From Pandoraea sp. ASV26 (GTDB lineage: Bacteria > Pseudomonadota > Gammaproteobacteria > Burkholderiales > Burkholderiaceae), in assembly GCF_016428915.1 (NCBI RefSeq), contig NZ_JAELTP010000018.1:1-64000 (forward strand): a stretch of DNA of 64,000 nucleotides, given 5' to 3'. Below are positions 36,983 to 46,307 of this stretch, in pieces (position 1 is the stretch's first letter; every line of letters starts with the position of its first letter). Both the position numbers and the translations under genes were made by a program. Below the pieces are notes generated by a model. The model made no database searches. It had not been told where the DNA came from and saw nothing but the letters and a program-made list of their open reading frames with translations.

Positions 36983-37546
36983 ATGACCACATTGGCCGAT
37001 CGGCCCAACACCGCACTCGTCGTTATCGATCTTCAAAATGAAGTCGTCGCAAACGTCTATCGACGTCGTGAAGTCCTCGACGCCGTCAATCGGCTCGTCG
37101 AACGGGCACGCGTAGCGCAGGTGCCGGTTGTTTGGGTGCAGCATGCCGACGAGGACCTCAAGGCGGGCAGCGAGGGTTGGCAGATCGTTGCCGAACTTGC
37201 GCCGGCAGCGGGGGAGGCGATTGTCGAAAAGCGTTATCGCGACGCGTTTGAAGATACGCATCTGGAGCAGGTGCTGTCGAGGCTCGGTGTCGGCAAGCTC
37301 ATCGTGACCGGTGCGCAGACGGATATGTGCGTCCGATCGACGCTCCATGGCGCACTCGTGCGCGGTTACGATGCGACGCTGGTCGGCGATGCCCACACCA
37401 CAGAGGACATGACGCACCGCGGGGCGCCGCCACCGGATGCCGTCATCCGACATACCAATATGTATTGGCGCCATCAAAGGGCGCCGGGGCGCTCGGGTGG
37501 GGTCATCGACAGTCAGGACGTCAAGTTCGAGCGCTGCGGTTTCTGA
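36983..37546 (+). CDS. Isochorismatase-family cysteine hydrolase
   Basis: A 187-residue protein from the ATG at 36983, with AAGAGG 9 bases upstream. The catalytic triad of the family is readable as Asp16 (VIDLQN), Lys83 (VEKRYRDAF) and Cys116 (TDMCVRST), with the usual cis-peptide region before the Cys. This fits a nicotinamidase- or N-carbamoyl-type hydrolase. True isochorismatases lack this Cys, so that name is only a family label. It follows the LysR gene by 66 bp. Confidence 0.88.
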   Translation: MTTLADRPNTALVVIDLQNEVVANVYRRREVLDAVNRLVERARVAQVPVVWVQHADEDLKAGSEGWQIVAELAPAAGEAIVEKRYRDAFEDTHLEQVLSRLGVGKLIVTGAQTDMCVRSTLHGALVRGYDATLVGDAHTTEDMTHRGAPPPDAVIRHTNMYWRHQRAPGRSGGVIDSQDVKFERCGF

Positions 37547-37703
37547 AGGAGCGAGTTCGTCTCTGGCGACAATGACAGCGTGCGTTGACGCCAATCCTTC
37601 ACAGAGATACCGGCACTTTTCTGTAGATGTTTAATATGCCGGGCGGCTCGTGTGGCATGCAATTATGCAACTGGCGGTCGCTTCACCATCACAACCATAA
37701 AAA

Positions 37704-37736
37704 ATGGCGCCGAGAGCTGGATGCTCGCGGCGCCAT
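37704..37736 (-). terminator. Rho-independent terminator of acnB
   Basis: ATGGCGCCG pairs with CGGCGCCAT across a short loop. On the minus strand the stem is followed by a run of six T. It lies 58 bp beyond the acnB stop codon. Confidence 0.85.
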
Positions 37737-37793
37737 GGTTCGGTGCGACGAGGTGTCACGACGCAAACTGCACGCCGTGCCCCGATAGCAGCC

Positions 37794-40379
37794 TTACATC
37801 TGAACCGTGTCGGCCACTTCCTTGAAGTCCTGGATCTGGTCGAAGTTCATGTACTTGTAGATCTTGTCGCCGTTGGTGGCGAGCACACCCATGTCGGCCA
37901 TGTACTCTTCCTTGCTCGGGATCTTGCCCAGGCGCGAGCAAATGGCCGCCAGTTCCGCCGAGCCCAGGTACACGTTCGTGTTCTTGCCCAGACGGTTCGG
38001 GAAGTTGCGGGTCGACGTCGACATGACCGTCGCGCCTTCACGCACTTGTGCCTGGTTGCCCATGCACAGCGAGCAGCCCGGCATTTCAGTGCGCGCGCCG
38101 GCCGTACCGAAGACACCGTAGTGACCTTCTTCGGTCAACTGCTTCTGGTCCATCTTGGTCGGCGGGGCCACCCACAGCTTGACCGGAATGTCGCGCTTGC
38201 CTTCGAGCAGTTTCGACGCTGCACGGAAGTGACCGATGTTGGTCATGCACGAGCCGATGAACACTTCGTCGATCTTCGCGCCGGCCACATCCGACAGGGT
38301 CTTGACGTCGTCCGGATCGTTCGGGCAGGCCACGATCGGCTCGTGGATGTCGGCCAGATCGATCTCGATGACTGCCGCGTACTCGGCGTCGGGATCCGGC
38401 GAGAGCAGCTTCGGATCGGCCAGCCATTGCTCCATTGCCGTGATGCGGCGTTGCAGGCTGCGCGGGTCTTGATAGCCCTGGGCGATCATCCACTTCAGCA
38501 GCGTGACGTTGCTGTTGAGGTACTCGATGATCGGTTCCTTGTTCAGGTGCACCGTGCAACCGGCGGCCGAGCGCTCGGCGGAGGCATCCGACAGCTCGAA
38601 CGCTTGCTCGACCTTGAGGTCGGGCAGGCCTTCGATTTCAAGGATGCGGCCCGAGAAGATGTTCTTCTTGCCTTGCTTGGCGACGGTCAGCATGCCTTGC
38701 TTGATGGCGTACAGCGGGATCGCGTTGACGAGATCGCGCAGCGTGACGCCCGGCTGCATCTTGCCCTTGAAGCGGACCAGCACCGATTCCGGCATGTCCA
38801 GCGGCATCGTGCCGGTGGCTGCTGCGAACGCGACCAGACCCGAGCCTGCCGGGAAGCTGATGCCGATCGGGAAACGGGTGTGCGAGTCGCCGCCCGTGCC
38901 GACGGTATCCGGCAGCAGCATGCGGTTCAGCCACGAGTGGATAACGCCGTCGCCCGGGCGCAGTGCGATACCGCCACGGGTGCTGATGAAGTTCGGCAGG
39001 GTCTGATGGGTCTTCACGTCCACCGGCTTCGGATACGCGGCGGTGTGGCAGAACGACTGCATCACGAGGTCGGCCGAAAAGCCGAGGCAGGCCAGATCCT
39101 TGAGTTCGTCGCGGGTCATCGGGCCGGTGGTGTCTTGCGAGCCGACCGAGGTCATCTTCGGTTCGCAGTACGTACCCGGACGAATGCCTTGACCTTCCGG
39201 CAGACCGCAGGCGCGACCGACCATCTTCTGTGCGAGCGAGAAACCGCGGCCGCTGTCAGCCGGCTGCTGCGCCAGACGGAACAGCGTCGACACGGGCAAG
39301 CCGAGGGCTTCGCGGGCCTTGGCAGTCAGGCCACGGCCGATGATCAGGGGAATACGGCCGCCGGCGCGCACTTCGTCGAACAGCACGTCGGACTTGACCT
39401 GGAATTCGGCGATCACTTCGCCGTTCTTCAGGGCCTTGCCTTCGTAAGGGCGCAGTTCGACGACGTCGCCCATTTCCATTTTCGATACGTCGAGTTCGAT
39501 CGGCAGAGCGCCGGCGTCTTCCATCGTGTTGTAGAAGATCGGGGCGATCTTGCTACCGAGGCACACGCCGCCGAAGCGCTTGTTCGGGATGAACGGGATG
39601 TCTTCGCCCGTGAACCACAGCACCGAGTTGGTGGCGGACTTGCGGGAAGAGCCCGTGCCGACCACGTCACCCACATAGGCGACCAGATGGCCCTTTTCCT
39701 TCAGCGATTCGATGAACTTGACCGGGCCGCGCTTGCCGTCTTCTTCCGGGGTGATGCCGGGGCGAGCGTTTTTCAGCATGGCCAGCGCGTGCAGCGGAAT
39801 GTCGGGGCGGGTGGTGGCGTCCGGAGCCGGCGACAGATCGTCGGTGTTGGTTTCGCCGGGGACCTTGAAGACCGTGACGGTCAGGCTTTGCGGCACTTCC
39901 GGGCGGCTGGTGAACCATTCGGCGTCGGCCCAGCTTTGCAGCACGGCGCGGGCGTGGACATTGCCCTTGTCTGCCAGTTCCTTGACGTCGTGGAACTGGT
40001 CGAACATCAGGAGGGTTTTCTTCAGCGCGTCTGCGGCCACGGTGGCGACTTCGTCGTCGCACAGCAGTTCAACCAGCGGCTGGATGTTGTAACCGCCCAG
40101 CATCGTGCCGAGCAGTTCGGTGGCGCGAGCGCGCGAGATCAGCGCGCAAGCCGTCTCGCCCTTGGCCACGGCGGCGAGGAAGCCTGCCTTCACACGAGCG
40201 GCTTCGTCCACGCCGGCGGGCACGCGATGGGTGATCAGGTCGAGCAGGGTCTGCTCTTCGCCCGCAGGCGGGTTCGTCAGCAATTCGACCAGTTCTGCGG
40301 TCTGCTGCGCCGTGAGCGGCAGGGGAGGAATTCCAAGCGCGGCGCGTGCGGCCACGTGAGCACGATAGTTTTCAAGCAT
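37794..40379 (-). CDS. acnB: Bifunctional aconitate hydratase 2 / 2-methylisocitrate dehydratase
   Basis: An 861-residue AcnB. It has the N-terminal helical (HEAT-like) domain (1-160) unique to AcnB, then the swivel domain (about 165-380), then the catalytic core. Iron-sulfur cluster cysteines are visible in [12 protein letters not shown] (near 710) and [11 protein letters not shown] (near 768 and 771). It interconverts citrate and isocitrate in the TCA cycle, and 2-methylcitrate intermediates in propionate use. Its length and sequence are normal for the family. A perfect CTTATAT/ATATAAG palindrome lies 110 bp upstream and may be an operator. A classic terminator follows. Confidence 0.97.
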   Translation of the reverse strand: MLENYRAHVAARAALGIPPLPLTAQQTAELVELLTNPPAGEEQTLLDLITHRVPAGVDEAARVKAGFLAAVAKGETACALISRARATELLGTMLGGYNIQPLVELLCDDEVATVAADALKKTLLMFDQFHDVKELADKGNVHARAVLQSWADAEWFTSRPEVPQSLTVTVFKVPGETNTDDLSPAPDATTRPDIPLHALAMLKNARPGITPEEDGKRGPVKFIESLKEKGHLVAYVGDVVGTGSSRKSATNSVLWFTGEDIPFIPNKRFGGVCLGSKIAPIFYNTMEDAGALPIELDVSKMEMGDVVELRPYEGKALKNGEVIAEFQVKSDVLFDEVRAGGRIPLIIGRGLTAKAREALGLPVSTLFRLAQQPADSGRGFSLAQKMVGRACGLPEGQGIRPGTYCEPKMTSVGSQDTTGPMTRDELKDLACLGFSADLVMQSFCHTAAYPKPVDVKTHQTLPNFISTRGGIALRPGDGVIHSWLNRMLLPDTVGTGGDSHTRFPIGISFPAGSGLVAFAAATGTMPLDMPESVLVRFKGKMQPGVTLRDLVNAIPLYAIKQGMLTVAKQGKKNIFSGRILEIEGLPDLKVEQAFELSDASAERSAAGCTVHLNKEPIIEYLNSNVTLLKWMIAQGYQDPRSLQRRITAMEQWLADPKLLSPDPDAEYAAVIEIDLADIHEPIVACPNDPDDVKTLSDVAGAKIDEVFIGSCMTNIGHFRAASKLLEGKRDIPVKLWVAPPTKMDQKQLTEEGHYGVFGTAGARTEMPGCSLCMGNQAQVREGATVMSTSTRNFPNRLGKNTNVYLGSAELAAICSRLGKIPSKEEYMADMGVLATNGDKIYKYMNFDQIQDFKEVADTVQM

Positions 40380-40489
40380 GGGGAGACCTGCTGTGTTGCG
40401 TTTCGGGGGAAGGCTTTTCAGGCCTCCAGGGCTATACCGGGCGCTACTTTGATCGTGATTTTAGTCCCGACACCCGACTACGTCAAATG

Positions 40490-40508
40490 TCTTATATCTT
40501 ATATAAGA
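40490..40508. promoter_or_regulatory. Palindromic operator candidate upstream of acnB
   Basis: TCTTATAT (40490-40497) and ATATAAGA (40501-40508) form a perfect 8-base inverted repeat around CTT. It lies in the 170-base gap between acnB and the AI-2E family gene, both on the minus strand. GntR-type regulators favour short AT-rich palindromes of this kind. Confidence 0.5.
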
Positions 40509-40549
40509 GTTGGTGAGGCGTGATGGATACATGCCCAATCTTCAGGCGT

Positions 40550-41605
40550 TCATTTCTCGGTGGAGGATTGCGCAAAGGCTGCGTCGGGCGCGCCGTCGTG
40601 GGAGATGAGAATCGCCAACCACCGGCTGCTTTGAAACTGCGCTGCGATCACCATCACGAGGACGGTCAGCGGGGTCGAGAGAATGGCGCCTGGCACGCCC
40701 CACACCAGCGTCCAGATCCCGAGTGCGAACAACCCGAACAGCGGGTCTGTGTTCGTGCTTTTCGCCTGGAGTTTGGGCTGCACGAGATTGTGCGCAATCT
40801 GGAAGATGGAGAGGGTGACGACAAACACCGCGAGCGGCACGGTAATCGAATCGCTATGGAGCGCCGCAAACAGGGCGGGCACGACGCTCGCCACGAACGG
40901 CCCCACGACGGGCATGAATGCGAGAAGAAACACCGTGACCGCCCAGAAGGCCGTGTTCGGCAGTTGCGCGACGCGGAAGACCAGAGCCGAGATCACGGCA
41001 ATCGCCAGATTGATGGCTGTTTGAGAGATCAGATAAGCCTGCACGCCATGCACGATTTTGTTGAGCACCATGCGCTGGGAGTTCGCCCGGGCCTCGCTCG
41101 TCGTGATTCGCAGAATCTTGGGATCGGTGTTCCTCGACGCCCCAAGCAGCATGAACACGAGAAACAGCAGGGTCAGAAATGCCATCGACACGGCATTTCC
41201 CAGCCAGGCGGCAAAGCTGTGCTCGAGTTGAGGTAAATCGATCAACCCGAGCACCGTTGCCAGATCGAATTTCCGTCCGAAGCCCACGGTGGCGGATCGG
41301 ATGAGGCGGTCGAGTTGACCCGGCAGGTCGGGGGATTGTTTGATGAGATCGCTAATCCCCTGAAGCGTGATGATGAAGATGCTATAGGCGCTGAAGCCCA
41401 CAATCGCTGCGGTTGCCACCAGGATCAGCCATTTCGGCGCGCGCGGCAGGATACGAACGACCAAGGAGACGATGCCCGAAATCAGAATTCGCAGGAGTAT
41501 GGCAAGAAAGAACGGAATGAGTACCGGGCGAAGAAAATACAGGATTGCCAGACCGGCGGCGACGCCCGTTGTTGTCTGTGCAACGGACGCGGGTGTTGTT
41601 GTCAT
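40550..41605 (-). CDS. AI-2E family transporter (PerM-like permease)
   Basis: A 351-residue membrane protein counted from the ATG at 41605; the frame is open to an ATG at 41668, and neither has a strong ribosome site. About seven membrane segments are seen, with the family segments FMPVVGPFVASVVPALFAAL and FGLFALGIWTLVWGVPGAILSTPL near the C-terminus. Family members include TqsA and PerM. The true substrate of most is unknown, so no role is assigned. Confidence 0.88.
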   Translation of the reverse strand: MTTTPASVAQTTTGVAAGLAILYFLRPVLIPFFLAILLRILISGIVSLVVRILPRAPKWLILVATAAIVGFSAYSIFIITLQGISDLIKQSPDLPGQLDRLIRSATVGFGRKFDLATVLGLIDLPQLEHSFAAWLGNAVSMAFLTLLFLVFMLLGASRNTDPKILRITTSEARANSQRMVLNKIVHGVQAYLISQTAINLAIAVISALVFRVAQLPNTAFWAVTVFLLAFMPVVGPFVASVVPALFAALHSDSITVPLAVFVVTLSIFQIAHNLVQPKLQAKSTNTDPLFGLFALGIWTLVWGVPGAILSTPLTVLVMVIAAQFQSSRWLAILISHDGAPDAAFAQSSTEK

Positions 41606-41993
41606 GATGGATTTTCTTAACGGTGATGGCAGAAAACGTGCCGTTGAGCGCGCGTCTTTCGTCCGCAAGAATATCAGGCAAATTTGTTTCGGGGGATGGC
41701 GTCAATGCGGCAGGTTGGCGCAGCGCTCGTGGATCCGGGCGTGGAAAAAGGCCACTTTGCTGCGTGAGCAGCAGACGGCGCTTGTCATCTTTCAAATGCT
41801 TTCGCGGATGACTTTGGCCGCTGGCTCGCACTCGCGATCCGCTGGTCACGCTTATCGTCTTTGCTCGTGTGGCGGTCGCGGTGGGGAAAATAATTCCGAT
41901 GGACTGCATCCAAATCGGCGCTTCGTGTCTAGAGAGAGTGATGTTCCCGGATTCGAGACATCAGCCTTATCAAATCCACATAGGAGTTTTGCC
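41606..41993. promoter_or_regulatory. Divergent intergenic region, 388 bases
   Basis: This gap separates the AI-2E family gene (minus) from the DUF3455 lipoprotein gene (plus). Open frames pass through it but look like shadows, without family patterns. TAGGAG at about 41981 serves the downstream gene. No other signal is clear. Confidence 0.4.
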
Positions 41994-42533
41994 ATGAAGC
42001 GCATCGTCTTTGTCTGCTTGGCCGCCCCGGCCCTTCTCGGTGCTTGCGCCGGAAACATGTCGATGTCTGGTCCATCGGCACCGATTGCAGATGCCGTTAA
42101 GGTTCCCGACGGCCATCGCGTCACCATGCAAACCGTGGGTAAGGGAGAAATTCTCTATGAATGCCGGGAAAAGAAGGATGCGATGGGCCAGTTTGAATGG
42201 AGCTTCGTTGGTCCTGACGCCGTTCTGAGCGACCGATCCGGCAACGCCGTCGGGAAGTACTACGGCCCGCCCGCCACATGGGAAGCCAACGATGGTTCCA
42301 AGGTGACAGCGACTCAGGTGGCGATATCACCGGCAGGCACGGGGAATATTCCGCTGCAATTGGTCAAGGCGAATCCCGCTACGGGGTCGGGGGCGATGCA
42401 GGGCGTGACCTATATTCAGCGGCTGGCGACCCAGGGTGGCACGGCACCCGCCTCGCAATGCACTATGGCGACCAAAGGCGCGAAGGAAACCGTCAAATAT
42501 CAGGCGGACTACATATTTTGGAAAGCCTCTTGA
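41994..42533 (+). CDS. DUF3455 family lipoprotein
   Basis: A 179-residue lipoprotein. The signal peptide ends in the lipobox LLGAC (Cys near 18). The mature part follows the DUF3455 pattern (PDGHRVTMQTVGKGEILYEC, then WSFVGPDAVL, GKYYGPPATWEANDGSKV, and a C-terminal YIQRLATQGGTAP). The start at 41994 has TAGGAG 8 bases upstream. DUF3455 proteins often sit next to ECF sigma and anti-sigma pairs, as here. Their biochemical role is not known. Confidence 0.88.
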   Translation: MKRIVFVCLAAPALLGACAGNMSMSGPSAPIADAVKVPDGHRVTMQTVGKGEILYECREKKDAMGQFEWSFVGPDAVLSDRSGNAVGKYYGPPATWEANDGSKVTATQVAISPAGTGNIPLQLVKANPATGSGAMQGVTYIQRLATQGGTAPASQCTMATKGAKETVKYQADYIFWKAS

Positions 42534-42626
42534 CAGGATTTGACGCTAAAGGCATTTTCCGGAAAGCGTAGTCTATCTTCGGCGGCATGTTGAACGCGTG
42601 CCGCCGCGCGCTTCCGAGGGGTGCCT

Positions 42627-43190
42627 GTGCACGACAAGACGGATGATTTTGACTACGAATCATTGATTGCCGCGTGCCGCCGGCAGGACGCCAAGGCATT
42701 GCGGCAGCTCTATGAGCGAGATGCCGCCTATCTTCTCGGTGTCGCACAACGCATCGTGCGCGACCGGCAACTGGCTGAAGATGTATTGCACGATGCGTTC
42801 GTGAGCGTCTGGACACAGGCAGCCACTTTTGATGCGGCGCGCGGTTCCGGGCGCGGGTGGATCTTCAGCATTGTCCGTCATCAGGCGCTCAACACCGTTC
42901 GTCGCCGGAGCAACGAAGTCGATGTGGACGAGGACACGCTAGACGCCTGTATGAACGCCGACACAACGCACGTCCCCAATCCGTTCTCGTTGGACGCTGA
43001 TCCGCTGATGCGTGGCCGTCTGGCCAAGTGTCTGGAGCGGCTGGATGCCCCCCGGCGCGCCAGTATCCTTTACGCGTATCTTGACGGCTGCTCGCATAGC
43101 GAGATCGCGGAGCGTCTGCGATCTCCTCTGGGCAGTGTGAAGGCGTGGGTACGTCGCGGTCTGCAATCGCTTCGTGAGTGTATGGAATGA
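42627..43190 (+). CDS. ECF-type RNA polymerase sigma factor
   Basis: A 187-residue sigma-70 factor of the extracytoplasmic type. Region 2 (about 25-95) includes AEDVLHDAFVSVW and GRGWIFSIVRHQALN, and region 4 (about 130-185) includes YLDGCSHSEIAERL and GSVKAWVRRGL. A GTG at 42627 has GAGGGG 6 bases upstream; the GTG at 42621 is an alternative that adds two residues. It is coupled to the anti-sigma gene by ATGA. It should direct transcription of its own operon and perhaps the DUF3455 gene under a cell-envelope stress. Confidence 0.9.
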   Translation: MHDKTDDFDYESLIAACRRQDAKALRQLYERDAAYLLGVAQRIVRDRQLAEDVLHDAFVSVWTQAATFDAARGSGRGWIFSIVRHQALNTVRRRSNEVDVDEDTLDACMNADTTHVPNPFSLDADPLMRGRLAKCLERLDAPRRASILYAYLDGCSHSEIAERLRSPLGSVKAWVRRGLQSLRECME

Positions 43191-43882
43191 CGCCGGAGGA
43201 ACTTAGCGCGCTTGACGACCTCGCGGGCGAATACGTCCTCGGCACCTTGTCTTGGGAGCGTAGACAGGCGGTGGCGTCGCGACTACTGAATGAGCCGGTC
43301 TTGGCGGCAAAGGTTGCGCAATGGGAGTCCCGGTTGCAACCGTTGGCCGACACCGTCGCGCCGCTTGCGCCTACGGCACAACTTTGGCGACGCATTAGCC
43401 GGAGCATCTCAGCCGCGCGGCGCTCGGTATGGCGTCGCTGGTGGGACGACATTCGTTTTTGGAGACTGGCCTCGGGCGTAGTGTCCTGCGCAGCGTTAGT
43501 GCTCGCCGTCGTCCTCGGAGGGAAGCTGGGCACACCCGCGTCGCCGCCACGGTTTGTCGTCGTACTCGCGTCTCCGCTAGATAAAAGTCCGGGCTGGCTG
43601 GTACAGGTCGGAGCCGATCGAAAGTTGCGTTTGATCCCTCTGAAACCCGAGCCAATGCAGGCAGATAAGGCGTTGCAGCTATGGACCAAGGCCGATGGAT
43701 GGTCCGGCCCGGTTTCGTTGGGATTGTTGCAGGCGGGAGGGGCTGTCGAGTTTTCTATCGACAAACTTCCGCCGCTTCAGCCCAATCAGTTGTTTGAGAT
43801 CACCCTTGAGCCCCCTCAAGGTTCACCGATCGGCCGACCGACCGGGCCAATTCTCTCGATTGGGCGGGCGGTGGCGACTTAG
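43187..43882 (+). CDS. Membrane-anchored anti-sigma factor
   Basis: A 231-residue protein starting inside the sigma gene's stop codon (ATGA). The cytoplasmic N-terminus (1-80) has the anti-sigma pattern with LAGEYVLGTLSWERRQAV, without a zinc His-Cys-Cys set. One membrane helix follows near 95-115, then a periplasmic RskA-like domain (about 120-231) with WLVQVGADRKLRLIPL. It should hold the ECF factor at the membrane until a signal leads to its cleavage. Confidence 0.88.
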   Translation: MTPEELSALDDLAGEYVLGTLSWERRQAVASRLLNEPVLAAKVAQWESRLQPLADTVAPLAPTAQLWRRISRSISAARRSVWRRWWDDIRFWRLASGVVSCAALVLAVVLGGKLGTPASPPRFVVVLASPLDKSPGWLVQVGADRKLRLIPLKPEPMQADKALQLWTKADGWSGPVSLGLLQAGGAVEFSIDKLPPLQPNQLFEITLEPPQGSPIGRPTGPILSIGRAVAT

Positions 43883-43929
43883 TGGCTTATGTTCTTTGTA
43901 GTGGGCAACCCGTCGTTAAACTGGGTCGG

Positions 43930-44430
43930 TGTTTAACGATCTGAAAACGCGCGGTGTGAACGACATCTGATCGAAGTGACCGATGGCCCCAAGAGCATGC
44001 CTGAAGCACTGGTTGCCGAGTTTTCGGCAACAACCTTGCAAACCTGCATCGTCCGCCTGATCTGAGATAGCCTCAAATCAGCGAGCCGGAAAGACGGTGA
44101 ATCGCTCTCTGCTGCGATCCGGCCGATCTATGCTTTGCCGCGCCGAAGCTGCGCAGGCCAAACTCGATAGCTTTGCAGATGGGCCATGAGGCCAGAATTC
44201 CTGCCGGTCAGTGCAGCCTGACGTAATGCCTGTGATGGTGTGATTCTGCTCTTTGCGTTGCCGCCGGAAGTGGGCAACGTGATCTGCACGACGAATGCCG
44301 TTGAGAACAGCAACTCGCAACTACGCAAGATCATCAAGACCCGGGGACACTTCCGGAACGATGATGCCGCAACTAAACGCATCTGGCTGGTGCTCCGAAA
44401 CATCACCGTCGATCGGGGGCGACCTTCCCA
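43930..44430 (+). pseudogene. IS256-family transposase remnant
   Basis: Translated pieces match the IS256 (mutator) transposase in order: FNDLKTRGVNDI, then VTDGPKSMPEALVAEFS with TLQTCIVRLI, then KLDSFADGP. The last piece is CTTNAVENSNSQLRKIIKTRGHF with AATKRIWLVLRNI. They are broken by in-frame stops and frame changes, and the N-terminal third is missing. The usual flanking inverted repeats were not found. It marks the left edge of the AT-rich four-gene cluster and suggests that transfer took place here. Confidence 0.85.
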
Positions 44431-44626
44431 CGAGGGACTGGAAAGCCGCAATGAATCAGATTGCTATCCTGTAGGCGGATCGATTACGAACGTCCGTGCG
44501 ACGATCAACCCGCCTTGAGCAGTAAGTTTCTGACTCTCCCAATGAAAATTGCGTGACATCGAGCCTGCTCAAATAACGCTGCCTTGCTTTCCCTGTCAGA
44601 AATACTTCGAGATGCTCGAATTGCGT

Positions 44627-45646
44627 TCAATTTAGTTTGATCGCGTTGAAAAATGTGGTGGGAGATACATTGCCACCCGAGACGACCGCTACAACGTCTT
44701 TATCGCGAAATCTTTGTGGTTTCGACAGGACCGCAGCAACTGCAATGGCACCACCCGGTTCAGTCACGAGCTTGAACTGTTCGAAGAGCACTTTCATTGC
44801 AGCTTCGACTTCTGCGTCGCTAACCAACATGACTTCGTGAACCGATTGCTTCATCAGCTCAAAGGTGAGTGCCCCAGGGCGGGGATTTCTCAGAGCGTCG
44901 CATATCGTTGCGCTGGCATTGGGGTCTTCACAAACTTTGTTTTCGGACAGTGAAATCTTCGTGTCGGCAGCACTTTTTGGCTCAACCCCGATGAGTTCTA
45001 TTGGACTGTGTCCAAGCGCCAATGACGCTCCCGCTATGAGACTGCCACCCCCGCACGGGTAGAGAAGCACATCAGGATCTGTGCCTCCATTGTGGTCAGA
45101 AAATTGAGAAAGTAACTCCAAAGTCACGGTTGCCTGGCCTTCAATTACGGAGATATCGTCATATGCGGGTATGACGACCGCATCGAGTTCGCGGGCGACA
45201 GTATTTCCAAGCTCCGTGATGTTTTCGCCAGCCGATGCGAAAAGAACTCCTGCCCCGCGACTGACAATGTTGTCGATTTTCGCTTGTGGTATCCATGGGG
45301 GAACGACCACCGTCGCAGGAACGCCCAAGAGCCGCGCTACCTCAGCTACGGCAGCTCCATGGTTTCCTGAGGACCAAGTCACAAAGTGGTGTGATGGAGA
45401 ACTTGCATTCGACAAAAGAGTTTTGTTCAATGCCCCTCTGATCTTGAAAGATCCCGTTCGCTGCAAACATTCTGCTTTTACGAAAAGATTGCATTTCAGA
45501 AAATCATTCAGATGATCTGACTTTAGTGTGGGCGTAGGTTGAATGAATGGGGCTATTCGATCAACAACTTCCTGAAGACATCTGTTGCTTTTGCATATCT
45601 CTGAGTGTTGACTCTTGTGTTGCATCACCAGGTCAGTTGGTTTCAT
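44627..45646 (-). CDS. Fold-type II PLP enzyme (threonine dehydratase / serine racemase-like)
   Basis: A 339-residue PLP enzyme with the lysine motif GSFKIRGA (Lys68), the cofactor-phosphate and substrate loop SSGNHG (about 92-97) and the glycine-rich phosphate loop PCGGGS. There is no C-terminal ACT regulatory domain, so it is a catabolic-type dehydratase or a serine/threonine racemase rather than biosynthetic IlvA. It starts 7 bp after the C39-like gene and is last in a four-gene operon. In that setting, supply of a D-amino acid or a keto acid to the ATP-grasp ligase is the most attractive idea, but it is inference. The DNA is much more AT-rich than the left part of the window. Confidence 0.85.
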   Translation of the reverse strand: MKPTDLVMQHKSQHSEICKSNRCLQEVVDRIAPFIQPTPTLKSDHLNDFLKCNLFVKAECLQRTGSFKIRGALNKTLLSNASSPSHHFVTWSSGNHGAAVAEVARLLGVPATVVVPPWIPQAKIDNIVSRGAGVLFASAGENITELGNTVARELDAVVIPAYDDISVIEGQATVTLELLSQFSDHNGGTDPDVLLYPCGGGSLIAGASLALGHSPIELIGVEPKSAADTKISLSENKVCEDPNASATICDALRNPRPGALTFELMKQSVHEVMLVSDAEVEAAMKVLFEQFKLVTEPGGAIAVAAVLSKPQRFRDKDVVAVVSGGNVSPTTFFNAIKLN

Positions 45647-45653
45647 TTGATTT

Positions 45654-46307
45654 TTATCCTTTTAGGAAGTTGTATTGTTGTGCTTGTGGTGCCTGAAGTA
45701 AAATTCCTCGCCTTGCATGAAAGCGCTCCGCTTCGTCGATTGATAAGCACACATTTTTTTGAAATGGAGGGGTGCCAGATGGGTTGTGAAAATAAATATT
45801 TTTTTCATCTGCGCCATAAATCAAAATTAGATGTCCCCCTTGCCGGAAATTTGGCATCGTAGGTGCTCTTATTTCCGTGCTAACCGAGGCTATCGCCATG
45901 GTGAATTGGGATATGTTGTCTGCTACGTAGTGTAGGTTTTGATTTTTGTAAACTTTTGTTTTTATTTTGTATTCTTCATAAATCCATTTGCAAAATGGAT
46001 CGTAAATGAGTCCATTTACAATATTATTCTCTGATATCACGTAGGCTCCTCGCTGAATTGCGTCGAATAGCATGCTTTTTCTATTTTTGTGTGGGATTTC
46101 GGTGAAATCCAGAATGGACTCCAGGCATGCAATTCCACATATTCTTCGACTCCAAAATCGATATTCATCTTCACTGATAAATCCCGCATTAACCCACGTT
46201 GGATCTTGGCAAGGGTCGATTCGATTATCAATTATCTTTTTATTGAAATCTGGATTTCCCCATTGAGATCTATATGGGACGTTATCGTGTATGTATCTTC
46301 TTTTCAT
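45654..46307 (-). CDS. C39-like cysteine peptidase domain protein
   Basis: A 217-residue protein from the ATG at 46307, which has GAGAGGA 6 bases upstream; the frame is open to 46382 inside the MFS gene. The pattern is that of the peptidase C39-like (papain-like) fold. It has VPYRSQWGNP near the N-terminus, a candidate nucleophile Cys57 in RICGIAC, a candidate His159 in QGGHLILIYG, and Asn175 in YFHNPSG. There is no signal peptide and no ABC transporter fusion, so it is not a bacteriocin exporter. It overlaps the MFS gene by 26 bp. It may hydrolyse or transfer an amide in the product of this cluster, but the function is not known. Confidence 0.7.
   Translation of the reverse strand: MKRRYIHDNVPYRSQWGNPDFNKKIIDNRIDPCQDPTWVNAGFISEDEYRFWSRRICGIACLESILDFTEIPHKNRKSMLFDAIQRGAYVISENNIVNGLIYDPFCKWIYEEYKIKTKVYKNQNLHYVADNISQFTMAIASVSTEIRAPTMPNFRQGGHLILIYGADEKNIYFHNPSGTPPFQKNVCLSIDEAERFHARRGILLQAPQAQQYNFLKG

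Noticed and set aside
37704-40523. 939-residue open frame on the plus strand
   Set aside because: It is antisense to acnB along its whole length. AcnB matches its family from end to end, and the antisense frame arises from GC-rich codon use.
41472-41993. N-terminal extension of the DUF3455 gene
   Set aside because: The lipoprotein signal peptide begins at 41994, and the ribosome site fits only that start.
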